The translations under genes and the position numbers were made by a program. Below are positions 7,699 through 15,148 of a stretch of DNA of 23,433 nucleotides, piece after piece. The notes under the pieces are model-generated. The model made no database searches and was not told where the DNA came from. It worked only from the letters and a program-made list of their open reading frames with translations. Each line of letters starts with the position of its first letter. Position 1 is the stretch's first letter. Source of the stretch: JAHFUI01 sp041485905 (GTDB lineage Bacteria; Acidobacteriota; Vicinamibacteria; Vicinamibacterales; CAVVIG01); assembly GCA_041485905.1 (NCBI GenBank), contig JBGPKK010000062.1, positions 1 through 23,433 of the forward strand. Direction: 5' to 3'.

Positions 7699-8911
7699 GC
7701 GCGCATATTACCTTGTTGTCGCCGTAGTGGTCGGGGTCGGAGCACTCGCCAGCGGTGAGAACGCGTCTCCTCCGCGAGAACCGATCAAGATCGGGTTCCT
7801 TGCCCCGCTGTCGGGCCCGTACGTGCAGAACGGCCGCGACATTCTGAATGGCTTCCTTCTGGCGCTGGATGAAATCGGGTACAAGGCCGGCGGACGGACG
7901 GTCCAGGTCATCATCGAAGACGACGAAGCGATCCCCGCCGTCGGTCTCACGAAAGCAAGAAAGCTGATCGAGCGTGACAAGGTCCACATGATGGCCGGCA
8001 CGCTGCTCTCATCGACCGGCTACGCGCTCGCTCCGTACATCGACGCCATGCACGTGCCGATGGTGTACCCGGTCGTGTCCGCCGACGATCTGACGCAGAG
8101 GCGGCGAAGCAAGTGGATCGTGCGCACGGGATGGACGGCCAGCCAACCGAACCATGCGTTCGGGGAATACGCGTACCGCGTCCTCAAGCTCAGGAAGGTC
8201 GTGACGATCGCGCTCGACTACGCGTTCGGCTGGGAGTCGGTTGGCGGCTTCGAGCGGACCTTCGAGGCGGAGGGCGGCACGATCGCGCAAAAGATCTGGG
8301 CGCCTGTGTCCGTTCACGATTTCGCGCCCTACCTCGCGCAGATTCCAAGGGATGTCGACGCCGTGTACGCGCTGGTCCTCGGCCGCGCCGCGCTTCAGTT
8401 CATGAGGCAATACAAGGAATTCGGACTGAAGGGTCGGACGATGTTGATCGGCGGCGGCACGACGACCGACGAACACGTGCTGCCGTTCATGGGCGACGAG
8501 GCGCTCGGCGTCATCACCGCTCTTCACTACAGCGCCGCGCTGGACACGCCGGCCAACCGGAGGTTCGCGGCGGCCTACCGCGCACGTTTCAAGAAGGTCC
8601 CGAGCTACTACTCCGAGAGCATGTACAGCGGCGCGAAGTGGTTCGTCGCGGCGGCTGACGCCGTTCACGGAAACGTGGAAGACCGAGAGGGCTTTCTGGA
8701 GGCGCTTCGGCGCGTGAAGGTCGTGGACCTGCCGCGAGGACCGGTGCGGCTGGACGAGTACGGCAGCCCGATCGAGAACGTGTACATCCGGAAGGTCGAG
8801 CGCGTGAACGGCGAGCTGCAGAATACGGTGATCGAGACTCTTCCGAATGTGTCGCAGTTCTGGAAATACAATCCGGCCGACTACCTGAAACAGCCGCTGT
8901 ACTCGCGATAA
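7697..8911 (+). CDS. livJ: ABC transporter substrate-binding protein (LivJ/type I periplasmic binding)
   Basis: ATG 7697 opens a signal sequence (MRAYYLVVAVVVGVGALASG) and a 404-residue binding protein. The mature protein starts with IKIGFLAPLSGPYVQNGRDI, the usual entry of type I periplasmic binding proteins. It continues with GGRTVQVIIEDDEAIP, LTKARKLIERDKV and the hinge-side stretch TIALDYAFGWESVGGFERTF. Length is normal. It delivers substrate to LivHM, powered by LivGF. An alternative ATG at 7652 would place 15 polar residues before the hydrophobic core. A possible GGAG lies 15 bases upstream of 7697, which is far. livG follows directly after the stop. The ligand is not predictable; this subgroup often binds aromatic acids or amides as well as amino acids. 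Confidence 0.9.
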   Translation: MRAYYLVVAVVVGVGALASGENASPPREPIKIGFLAPLSGPYVQNGRDILNGFLLALDEIGYKAGGRTVQVIIEDDEAIPAVGLTKARKLIERDKVHMMAGTLLSSTGYALAPYIDAMHVPMVYPVVSADDLTQRRRSKWIVRTGWTASQPNHAFGEYAYRVLKLRKVVTIALDYAFGWESVGGFERTFEAEGGTIAQKIWAPVSVHDFAPYLAQIPRDVDAVYALVLGRAALQFMRQYKEFGLKGRTMLIGGGTTTDEHVLPFMGDEALGVITALHYSAALDTPANRRFAAAYRARFKKVPSYYSESMYSGAKWFVAAADAVHGNVEDREGFLEALRRVKVVDLPRGPVRLDEYGSPIENVYIRKVERVNGELQNTVIETLPNVSQFWKYNPADYLKQPLYSR

Positions 8912-9679
8912 ATGGCACCTCCCGTTTCGTGCCTGGTTCTCGAGAACGTCTCCAGAACCTTCGGCGGCCTGAAGGCAGTCGACGGCGTGAACCTGACGCT
9001 ACAGCCGGGTGAACGGCGCGCCGTGATCGGCCCCAACGGCGCCGGCAAGACCACGTTGTTCAATCTGATTAGCGGCGAGTTCCGGGTGACCGAGGGCGCC
9101 ATCAGGCTGTTTGACGCCGACGTGACCGGCCTTGCGCCCTATCAGCGCGCGGCGCGAGGCATCGCCCGGACGTTTCAAGTCACGAGGCTCTTCACCAACC
9201 TCACGGTTCTCGACAACGCGCTGCTCGGATGCGAAGCATTGGACCCCAGGAAATTCACAATGCATCGCCGCCTGGCATCGTGCAGCGCGCTGGTGGAGAG
9301 GGCGACCCATCTACTGAACGATTTCGGGCTCTGGCCCCTGCGCGACGAGCTCGCGCGCAATCTGGCCTACGGTGACCAGCGCAAGCTCGAGGTGGCGTTG
9401 TCGATGGCCGGGCGACCACGGCTGCTGCTGCTGGACGAGCCGATGGCGGGTCTGTCCTTCGGCGAGCGGGACTCGATGCTGGCACTGCTCCAGAAACTGG
9501 ATCCCGCGATTGCCGTGTTGTTGATCGAACACGACATGGACGTCGCCTTCGCCTTTGCCGACAAGGTCTCCGTGCTTTTCCAGGGGCGGCTGCTGACCGA
9601 AGGCCACAAAGACGACGTGTCACGTGACGCGCGAGTGCAAGAGATCTACCTCGGGGTCACGCCGGCACGCCCATGCTGA
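8912..9679 (+). CDS. livG: Branched-chain-amino-acid-type ABC transporter ATP-binding protein LivG
   Basis: ATG 8912 follows the livJ stop with no gap. The 255-residue protein has Walker A GPNGAGKTT (40-48), a Q-loop region near GIARTFQVTRLF, the LivG-type signature LAYGDQRKLEVALSM, Walker B LLLLDEPMAGLS and the switch histidine in LLIEHDMD. LivG proteins carry this LxYGxQRxLE signature in place of LSGGQ, so it is not degenerate. It acts at the inner membrane as a heterodimer with LivF, hydrolysing ATP to drive LivHM. It ends with a 7-base overlap with livF. Confidence 0.94.
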   Translation: MAPPVSCLVLENVSRTFGGLKAVDGVNLTLQPGERRAVIGPNGAGKTTLFNLISGEFRVTEGAIRLFDADVTGLAPYQRAARGIARTFQVTRLFTNLTVLDNALLGCEALDPRKFTMHRRLASCSALVERATHLLNDFGLWPLRDELARNLAYGDQRKLEVALSMAGRPRLLLLDEPMAGLSFGERDSMLALLQKLDPAIAVLLIEHDMDVAFAFADKVSVLFQGRLLTEGHKDDVSRDARVQEIYLGVTPARPC

Positions 9680-10386
9680 AGGTCGTCGATCTCCACACGT
9701 ATTACGGTGACAGCCACGTGCTGCAAGGCGTGACGCTGCAGGTCGAGCAGGGAACCGTGGCGGCGGTGCTGGGCCGCAACGGCGTCGGCAAGACCACCCT
9801 GTGCCGTTCCATCGTCGGGTTTACGCCCGCGAGAGCGGGACGCGTCGTCTTCAACGACGTCGAGATTACTCACGTGCCGCCCCACAAGATCTGCGGGATG
9901 CATCTCAGCCTGGTCCCGCAAGGGCGGCGAATCTTCTCGTCACTGACCGTGGAGGAGAACCTGGCGATCGCGCGTCAACGGGGAGACGAAACCTCCGGTT
10001 GGAACGCGGAGAAGGTGTTCGCCGTGTTTCCCCGGCTGGCCGAGCGCCGCCAACATCGGGGCGATGAATTGAGCGGCGGAGAGCAGCAGATGCTGGCGAT
10101 CGCGCGGGCGCTCGTCGCCAACCCCTTCCTCCTCGTCATGGACGAGCCGACCGAGGGCCTGGCGCCGGCGTTGGTCGCAGATGTGGCCCACTTGATTCGA
10201 CGCATCAAAGGCGAGGGCACGTCGGTGCTGTTGGTCGAACAAAACGCCGCGTTTGCCGTCGAGCTTGCCGATTACGTGCACGTCATGAGTCAGGGCCGCA
10301 TCGTGCATGCGTCCGATCCGTCGGCGCTGTGGAAGAACGAGGAAATCAAGACGCAGTTTCTGGGCGTGCCGCGAGCGGCGCGCTGA
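9673..10386 (+). CDS. livF: Branched-chain-amino-acid-type ABC transporter ATP-binding protein LivF
   Basis: ATG 9673 lies within the end of livG, giving 237 residues, the standard LivF length. Walker A is GRNGVGKTT (34-42), the Q-loop falls in LSLVPQGRRIFSSLTVEENL, the signature is LSGGEQQM (133-140), Walker B is LLVMDEPTEGLAP and the H-loop position is in LLVEQNAAFAVELADY. Gln replaces the switch His, as is usual in LivF. It is the last gene of the livJGF unit. The following 80 bases hold no gene and no convincing terminator. Confidence 0.94.
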   Translation: MLKVVDLHTYYGDSHVLQGVTLQVEQGTVAAVLGRNGVGKTTLCRSIVGFTPARAGRVVFNDVEITHVPPHKICGMHLSLVPQGRRIFSSLTVEENLAIARQRGDETSGWNAEKVFAVFPRLAERRQHRGDELSGGEQQMLAIARALVANPFLLVMDEPTEGLAPALVADVAHLIRRIKGEGTSVLLVEQNAAFAVELADYVHVMSQGRIVHASDPSALWKNEEIKTQFLGVPRAAR

Positions 10387-10455
10387 CGAGCCCCGACGGA
10401 GCTCAGCCGCGAGCCGCCTTTGAGCTCGCCAGCTTCTTACTTTTTGTTCATCGTT

Positions 10456-10475
10456 TCTACAGCGCGTGGTTAGCC
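10456..10475 (-). other. attC-like half-site (R''-L'' side) at the end of the DUF1697 cassette
   Basis: On the minus strand this reads GGCTAAC then CACGCGCTGTAGA. GGCTAAC fits the attC core RYYYAAC, and its TAA is the stop codon of the DUF1697 gene. It mirrors 11065-11086 on the other side of the gene. A complete attC (matching L'-R' pair further downstream) was not found. Confidence 0.4.
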
Positions 10476-11027
10476 ATCGGCCTGACTTCGCGCCAGGTTG
10501 GCGATCTTCGTGACGGTTGACCAGTTTCGCGTCGTGGCCGACACGCCGAGTTGTTCCTCAATGAAATTGTTCGGAAACCCAAAGAACCCATTCTTCTTTG
10601 GACGGCTCACGATGAAGACCTCGCGATTGTTCATCCGAACGGCTTCAAGGGCCTCTCTGGAAGAGATTAACGGGAGTGCCGGCTGGATTCTCGGTTTCCG
10701 AGACAAGAACACGACGTACAGCTTGATGCCCCGCGTGGCGTCGAAATCCTTGAAAGGCGCACTCTTGACAAGCGCCTCGATCTCGCGAACGCTTCGCAAC
10801 ATGATCTCCGGCTCATTGTCCAAGGCGCCTCGAAGCTTATCCCCAACCCTTCGTACGATTCCGGCTGCGTCTTTTGCCGGCGCCTCAAACAGAACGTTGC
10901 CACTCTGAATGAGAGTTCTGACTTCGCTCCCCCCGGCTCGCTGAAACTTGGCTCGGAGGTTGCTCATTTTAACGGTGGCGTGCCCAGCCACATTGATGGC
11001 ACGTATGAAGGCCACGTACTTGTTCAC
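10470..11027 (-). CDS. DUF1697 family protein, possible former gene cassette
   Basis: The product is 185 residues. GTG 11027 makes the N-terminus MNKYVAFIRAINVAGH, matching the usual DUF1697 opening (YVAFLRGINVGG), with a weak GGAT site. GTG 11057 would add ten residues and lies only 7 bases from the attC-like core. Further family marks are VKMSNLRAKFQRAGGSEVRTLIQSGNVLFEA (41-71 region) and the C-terminal TTRNWSTVTKIANLA. The function of DUF1697 is unknown, and the protein looks cytoplasmic. Base use differs from its neighbours: 27 of 60 bases are G or C at 10561-10620, against 43 of 60 at 12721-12780. Its orientation opposes all surrounding genes. With the flanking inverted half-sites this points to insertion from elsewhere. 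Confidence 0.85.
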   Translation of the reverse strand: MNKYVAFIRAINVAGHATVKMSNLRAKFQRAGGSEVRTLIQSGNVLFEAPAKDAAGIVRRVGDKLRGALDNEPEIMLRSVREIEALVKSAPFKDFDATRGIKLYVVFLSRKPRIQPALPLISSREALEAVRMNNREVFIVSRPKKNGFFGFPNNFIEEQLGVSATTRNWSTVTKIANLARSQADG

Positions 11028-11064
11028 GTCCGGATCCAGGTGAGACCGGCTGGTCACTCCGAAT

Positions 11065-11086
11065 GGCTAACACGCATTGAAGTAGA
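11065..11086 (+). other. attC-like half-site at the start side of the DUF1697 cassette
   Basis: The plus strand reads GGCTAAC then ACGCATTGAAGTAGA. Read in the direction of the gene this becomes L'-like TACTTCAA, spacer TGCGT, then GTTAGCC, which fits GTTRRRY. It mirrors 10456-10475. A CCCGCTCGCGGG hairpin follows at about 11096-11107, where an attC would carry its variable stem, but no second core is clear. Confidence 0.4.
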
Positions 11087-11244
11087 CCGCACCGTCCCGC
11101 TCGCGGGCACAATGTACACTTTATTCTTCCGCGCGGGCCCTTAGCACGATGGATCTCGGGAAGACTCGGTCTGCGCTGGCTGCAGCCACGGGGCTGGCTG
11201 CGGCGGCTGCGGCCAACCGCGGAAGACGTGCACAGGGCAAAACA

Positions 11245-11273
11245 TTGCCTCTCGAGGCAGCCAAATGTATATT
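11245..11273 (+). promoter_or_regulatory. Sigma70-like promoter for the cytochrome gene
   Basis: TTGCCT (11245-11250) and TATATT (11268-11273) are 17 bases apart, in a gap otherwise free of genes (11087-11316). Transcription would begin near 11280, about 37 bases before the ATG. The -35 overlaps the dyad TGCCTCTCGAGGCA (11246-11259), which could be an operator. Confidence 0.45.
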
Positions 11274-11316
11274 GTCGGCCGGTTCGGTATGTGCGCGCGT
11301 TCAGGAAGGACACACG

Positions 11317-12459
11317 ATGAAGCTGGGATCGAGGCAAACAATTCTTGGCACGGCGATGGCGGTCGTGTGGCTGGCGGGCGCGGTGTGGGCGGCCGGGCAG
11401 GCCGCGCCGCCAGCGAAGCCGCCGATGGCCGAAGAGGTGTTCAAGAACGTCCGGGTGCTCAGAGGCATTCCCGTCAACGAATTTATGGGGACGATGGGAG
11501 TGTTCTCCGCGGCGCTGGGCATATCGTGCGAGGACTGCCACGGGTCGGGCGACACCTCTTGGGAACAGTACGCGCTCGACACGAGTCCGAGGAAAGTGAC
11601 CGCGCGCCGAATGATTCAGATGATGGCCTCCATCAACCAGGCCAGCTTCGGGGGACGGCAGGTCGTCACCTGCTACACCTGCCATCGTGGGAGCGATCGC
11701 CCCAAGGTGACGCCGAGTCTGGCCAGGCTCTACGGCGATACCTCGGCGGAAGAGGTCGATGACATCGTCCGGCCCGCGGCTGGCGCGCCTTCAGCCGAGC
11801 AGGTGCTCGACAAGTACATCCAGGCGCTCGGCGGCGCCCAGCGGCTCGCCACACTCACCAGCTTCGTCGCCAAAGGGATGAGCGCGGGGTATGGGCCGGA
11901 GAGCACACCGCGGCCGATCGAAATCTTTGCCAAAGCTCCGGGCCAGCGCACCACGGTCATCCATACTCTCGACGGAGACAACACGACGACCTATGACGGT
12001 CGGTCCGGTTGGATCGCAGCGCCGCACAGACCGCTGCCGGTCCTCCCGCTGGCCGGAGGCGACCTGGACGGCGTGCGGCTGGACGCCGAGTTGTCCTTCC
12101 CGGTGCGGATCAAAGACACGCTGCGCGATTGGCGAATCGGCCTCTCGACGGAGATTAACGACCGCCCGGTTCAAGTGGTCCAAGGCACGGGCGCCGGGGG
12201 CGCGCTCGCGACGTTCTACTTCGACCCGGAGTCGGGCCTGCTGGTGCGGCTGGTCCGCTACGCCGATTCGCGGGTCGGCCGACTGCCCACGCAGATTGAC
12301 TACGCAGACTATCGCGATGTGGGCGGATTCAAGATGCCGTTTCGCTTTAAGGTGACCTGGCTGGACGGGCTGGAAAGCGTCGAACTGACCGATGTCCAGC
12401 CGAATGCTCCCGTTGACGCGGCGAAGTTCGCCAAACCGGCCGCCCCGGCAGCACGATAG
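11317..12459 (+). CDS. Exported diheme reaction-centre-type cytochrome c with beta-sheet tail
   Basis: ATG 11317 has AGGAAGGA (11302-11309) upstream; a longer frame from 11149 is unlikely because it precedes the promoter and signal peptide. The protein has 380 residues. A signal peptide ends near residue 28. Two CxxCH heme sites follow, CEDCH (71-75) and CYTCH (119-123), each preceded by a Met-bearing helix (EFMGTMGVF; ARRMIQMMASIN). That is the pattern of the photosynthetic-reaction-centre cytochrome subunit family (CytoC_RC), here with two hemes and not four. From about residue 155 comes a helix (SAEQVLDKYIQALGGAQRL) and a beta-rich tail similar to outer-membrane lipoprotein carriers. It presumably carries electrons in the periplasm. 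No photosynthesis genes are present, so a respiratory role is likelier. Confidence 0.85.
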   Translation: MKLGSRQTILGTAMAVVWLAGAVWAAGQAAPPAKPPMAEEVFKNVRVLRGIPVNEFMGTMGVFSAALGISCEDCHGSGDTSWEQYALDTSPRKVTARRMIQMMASINQASFGGRQVVTCYTCHRGSDRPKVTPSLARLYGDTSAEEVDDIVRPAAGAPSAEQVLDKYIQALGGAQRLATLTSFVAKGMSAGYGPESTPRPIEIFAKAPGQRTTVIHTLDGDNTTTYDGRSGWIAAPHRPLPVLPLAGGDLDGVRLDAELSFPVRIKDTLRDWRIGLSTEINDRPVQVVQGTGAGGALATFYFDPESGLLVRLVRYADSRVGRLPTQIDYADYRDVGGFKMPFRFKVTWLDGLESVELTDVQPNAPVDAAKFAKPAAPAAR

Positions 12460-12460
12460 A

Positions 12461-12556
12461 CAAGTTCAAAGTGCAAAGTGTGAAGTTCAAAGTAAGTTCA
12501 AAGTAAGTTCAAGGCTGAGGTGCACTTCGCACTTTGAACTTTGAGCTTCGAACTTT
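12461..12556. repeat. Clustered AGTTCAA 7-mer repeats with inverted arm
   Basis: AAGTTCAAAGT-type units occur several times between 12461 and 12513. The reverse complement follows at 12524-12556 (CTTCGCACTTTGAACTTTG), so the patch can fold into a long stem. It fills the gap between the cytochrome stop and the M24 gene. In other frames it would read SKFKVRSSKF. The units are not evenly spaced, so this is not a CRISPR array. Confidence 0.75.
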
Positions 12557-12571
12557 CCTGAGGGGACCGAT

Positions 12572-13840
12572 ATGGGTGCGAACTTCGGAATTGTGGGACT
12601 GGACTGGCAGCAGCGCATCAATTGGGACCGGCTGCGGAAATATCGTCTGGATCGGGCGCGCGAGTGCATGAAGGCCCACGGACTCGGCGCGATGCTGCTC
12701 ATGTACGACGAGAACGTCCGGTACGTCACCAGCACGCTCACCCCGGGCTGGAACCGGCTCAAGCCGGGGCTCCGCTACGCGGTGCTCTGTGGCGACGACC
12801 CGCCCGTGCTGTTCGAGCAGGGCGACATTGGGGCCCAGATCGAGCGGCATTCGCCGTGGATTCCGAAAGAGAACGTCCGCTGGTCGTACGCCTGGATCAA
12901 GGGTGCGGCGGGACCCGCGTCGCGCCAACAGGTCGCGAAGTTCACGAGCGCCATCGTCGAGGAGATGAAGAAAAGCGGTGTGGACGGGCTGAAGCTCGGC
13001 GTCGACTTCATCGACATCAACATGATCCAGGCCTTCAAGGACGCGAAGATTGATTGGGTCGACGGCATGACGCCGATGATGGAGGCCCGCGCCGTCAAGA
13101 ACGTCGACGAGCAGGAGTGCCTCCGCATTGTGGGCGCGATCGGCGATGCCGCGCACTGGGAAACGATGAGATTCCTGAGGCCCGGGATCACCGAGAACCA
13201 GGTCACCGCACACATCATGCAGTTCCTCTACTCGATTCCGGGCATGGAGGACGTGGAGGACGTGATTGTTTCCTCGGGCCCGAACACATGGCCCAACTGG
13301 CGCAACTTCTCCGACCGGATCATCCAGCCGGGCGACATCGTCTTCATGGATCTGGCGGCGCTGACGTGGAATGGCTACAAGTCGTGCTACTACCGCACGT
13401 ATTGCGTCGGCAAAGAACCGTCCGATGAGCAAAAGGAGGTCTACGCCACGGCGCTCAAGTGGCTGTACGACTCGATTGGCGCCGTGAAAGCCGGGACCAC
13501 GACTCGTGAAATCGCCTCCAAATGGCCATCCGCCAAGGAAGCGTACGGCTACGAGGAGGAGGACCAGGCCGCGGCGAACCTGTGGGGGCACGGGCTGGGC
13601 CTCGCCCAGTACGACCCGCCCGTGATCTCGCGCATCTGGTCGCTCGACCACCCGGTCTTGATCAAGCCCGGCATGGTGTTCGCGCTGGAGACCCAGCACG
13701 GGAAGATGTTCCGATGGGGCGTGCGCATCGAGGAAATGCTGATCGTGCACGAGGATTCCGTCGAGATCATCTCGAACTTCCCGGTCAAGCAGATCACGGT
13801 CGTCGACGCGATTCCGGGGTATGGCGATCACGTGCGATGA
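12572..13840 (+). CDS. M24 (pita-bread) peptidase-family protein with one metal ligand replaced
   Basis: ATG 12572 follows AGGGGA (12561-12566). The product is 422 residues and has no signal peptide. The N-terminal creatinase-type domain (about 1-165) precedes the pita-bread domain (170-422). Of the five usual metal ligands, D260 (FMDLAALTW), H340 (LWGHGLGLAQYDPP), E373 (ALETQHGK) and E387 (GVRIEE) are present. The second Asp, expected after GYxS, is Cys272 (NGYKSCYYRTY). The family covers Xaa-Pro peptidases, creatinase and the DMSP lyase DddP. With an altered site the reaction cannot be named; a lyase or amidinohydrolase role is as possible as peptidase. Its stop overlaps the start of the next gene by four bases (ATGA), so the two are translationally coupled. 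Confidence 0.85.
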   Translation: MGANFGIVGLDWQQRINWDRLRKYRLDRARECMKAHGLGAMLLMYDENVRYVTSTLTPGWNRLKPGLRYAVLCGDDPPVLFEQGDIGAQIERHSPWIPKENVRWSYAWIKGAAGPASRQQVAKFTSAIVEEMKKSGVDGLKLGVDFIDINMIQAFKDAKIDWVDGMTPMMEARAVKNVDEQECLRIVGAIGDAAHWETMRFLRPGITENQVTAHIMQFLYSIPGMEDVEDVIVSSGPNTWPNWRNFSDRIIQPGDIVFMDLAALTWNGYKSCYYRTYCVGKEPSDEQKEVYATALKWLYDSIGAVKAGTTTREIASKWPSAKEAYGYEEEDQAAANLWGHGLGLAQYDPPVISRIWSLDHPVLIKPGMVFALETQHGKMFRWGVRIEEMLIVHEDSVEIISNFPVKQITVVDAIPGYGDHVR

Positions 13841-15129
13841 CGATGACGGGAATCATCGTTCCGCTTTCCGCGTCCGAGGCGACCGACGCGAATCGCTTCG
13901 GCCCCAAGGCGGCGAACCTTGCCGCGCTGGGGAGGGCGGGGCTGCCGATTCCCGATGGCTTCTGCCTCGACGCCGACGCGTATCGTTGTCAGGTTGCCGC
14001 GCTGAACCTCGAAGCGTCCGCGCGCGGCGCCTTTGCGACCGACGATTCGACCCAGGCGCGCCGGCATGCGCTTCGCATGAGGCTCGATCTCCTTCAGCAG
14101 CCGATCGCGCCGATCGTGCTCGCGCCCCTTCTCGATGCCTGGCACGACCTGGTCGCTCGAACCGGCGCGCCGACCGTCGTGCGTTCCTCCGCCCTCGTCG
14201 AGGATCGTCACGGATCCAGCTTTGCGGGGCAGTTCGAAAGCTACCTCGGCCTGGAGCTTGAGTCTGAATTCCTGACCGCGGTCCGCGCCTGCTGGGCTGC
14301 GCTGTGGTCCACGCGGGCGCTGCGCTATATGGCGACCCACGATCTGGATCCGGCGGACACGGCGATGGCGGTGCTCGTGCAGCCGCTCGTGCCGGCGCGC
14401 ACATCGGGCGGCGGCTTGAGCCGAACGGCCGACGGAGAAATGCTGATCAGCGCAACCTGGGGACTGGGCTCCGCGATTGCGCAAGGCGAGGTGACGCCCG
14501 ATCGCTTCGAGCTCAGTCCGGAGGGCGAGCTCCTTCGTGCCGCCATCGGTCGAAAAGACCACAGCGTCGGCTGCACGCATCGCCGGTCGCCGGCGGCCGA
14601 GGCGGTGCCTGTCGCGCTGATGGCCGAGCCGAGCCTCGACCGTCCGCAGGTGTCAGAAATCGGCGGCCTGCTGCGGCGGACGGAAGTCGTCATGGGCATG
14701 CCGGTCGAAATCGAGTGGGCGCTCGACGCTGACGGGTTCAAGCTGCTGCAGGCGCGGCCGCTCCACATGCAGGCCGCCCACGTGCCCGACGAGATCTGGC
14801 TGCAGCATCCGCGGCTGAACGGTCACCCCGCCGGCGTCGGCTGGGCGGCGGGACGCGCGGTCGTCATCAACTGCGAATGCGAGCTGTGGCGCGTCGCGCC
14901 CGGCGATGTGCTGGTGACGCGTGTCGCGGGGCCGGCCCTCGGTCACATCCTGCAGCGCGTGGCGGGCGTGGTGACCGAACGCGGCGGCAGCACCTCCCAC
15001 TTCGCGTCGCTCGCGCGCGAGCGCGGCATCCCGATGGTGCTCGGCGTCGGCGATGCGACCAGGCGGATCCCCGACGGCGCGCAGGTGGCCGTGGACGGCG
15101 TCGCGGGCGTCGTCCGCTGGATGCGCTGA
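13837..15129 (+). CDS. Small PEP-synthase-like protein: ATP-grasp plus phosphohistidine domain
   Basis: ATG 13837 overlaps the M24 stop, giving 430 residues. Residues 15-310 are the PPDK/PEP-synthase N-terminal ATP-grasp domain: FGPKAANLAAL, VVRSSALVED (R116), SSFAGQFES, VEIEWALD and LLQARPL. Residues about 345-428 are the swivelling phosphohistidine domain with GGSTSHFASLARERGIP; His388 is the phospho-acceptor. The C-terminal PEP/pyruvate barrel of full-length enzymes (about 800 residues) is absent, as is the large middle domain of rifampicin phosphotransferase. It could phosphorylate a small molecule or a partner supplied in trans. The coupling to the M24 protein suggests they act on the same compound. 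An ATG at 13843 is an alternative start. Confidence 0.85.
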   Translation: MTMTGIIVPLSASEATDANRFGPKAANLAALGRAGLPIPDGFCLDADAYRCQVAALNLEASARGAFATDDSTQARRHALRMRLDLLQQPIAPIVLAPLLDAWHDLVARTGAPTVVRSSALVEDRHGSSFAGQFESYLGLELESEFLTAVRACWAALWSTRALRYMATHDLDPADTAMAVLVQPLVPARTSGGGLSRTADGEMLISATWGLGSAIAQGEVTPDRFELSPEGELLRAAIGRKDHSVGCTHRRSPAAEAVPVALMAEPSLDRPQVSEIGGLLRRTEVVMGMPVEIEWALDADGFKLLQARPLHMQAAHVPDEIWLQHPRLNGHPAGVGWAAGRAVVINCECELWRVAPGDVLVTRVAGPALGHILQRVAGVVTERGGSTSHFASLARERGIPMVLGVGDATRRIPDGAQVAVDGVAGVVRWMR

Positions 15130-15148
15130 CCGCCCGCCGAGCCTTGCA

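Noticed and set aside
10387..10455. Terminator for livF
   Set aside because: There are two GAGCTC sites and a short T-run (10440-10445), but no stem of useful length directly before the Ts.
11087..11316. Coding extension of the cytochrome gene from ATG 11149
   Set aside because: It would place the promoter and the real signal peptide inside the gene, and its residues are an Ala/Arg run made by GC-rich repeats (GGCTGC units).
12461..12556. CRISPR array
   Set aside because: The repeat units are 7-11 bases, unevenly spaced and partly inverted, with no unique spacers.
12509..13831. Minus-strand open frame of 440 codons across the M24 gene
   Set aside because: It is antisense to a well-supported gene and rich in Asp, Arg and Val without any recognisable domain.
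13522..13836. Upstream extension of the PEP-synthase-like gene
   Set aside because: The extension lies wholly inside the M24 gene and is Arg/Gly-rich; the ATGA overlap at 13837 is the natural start.
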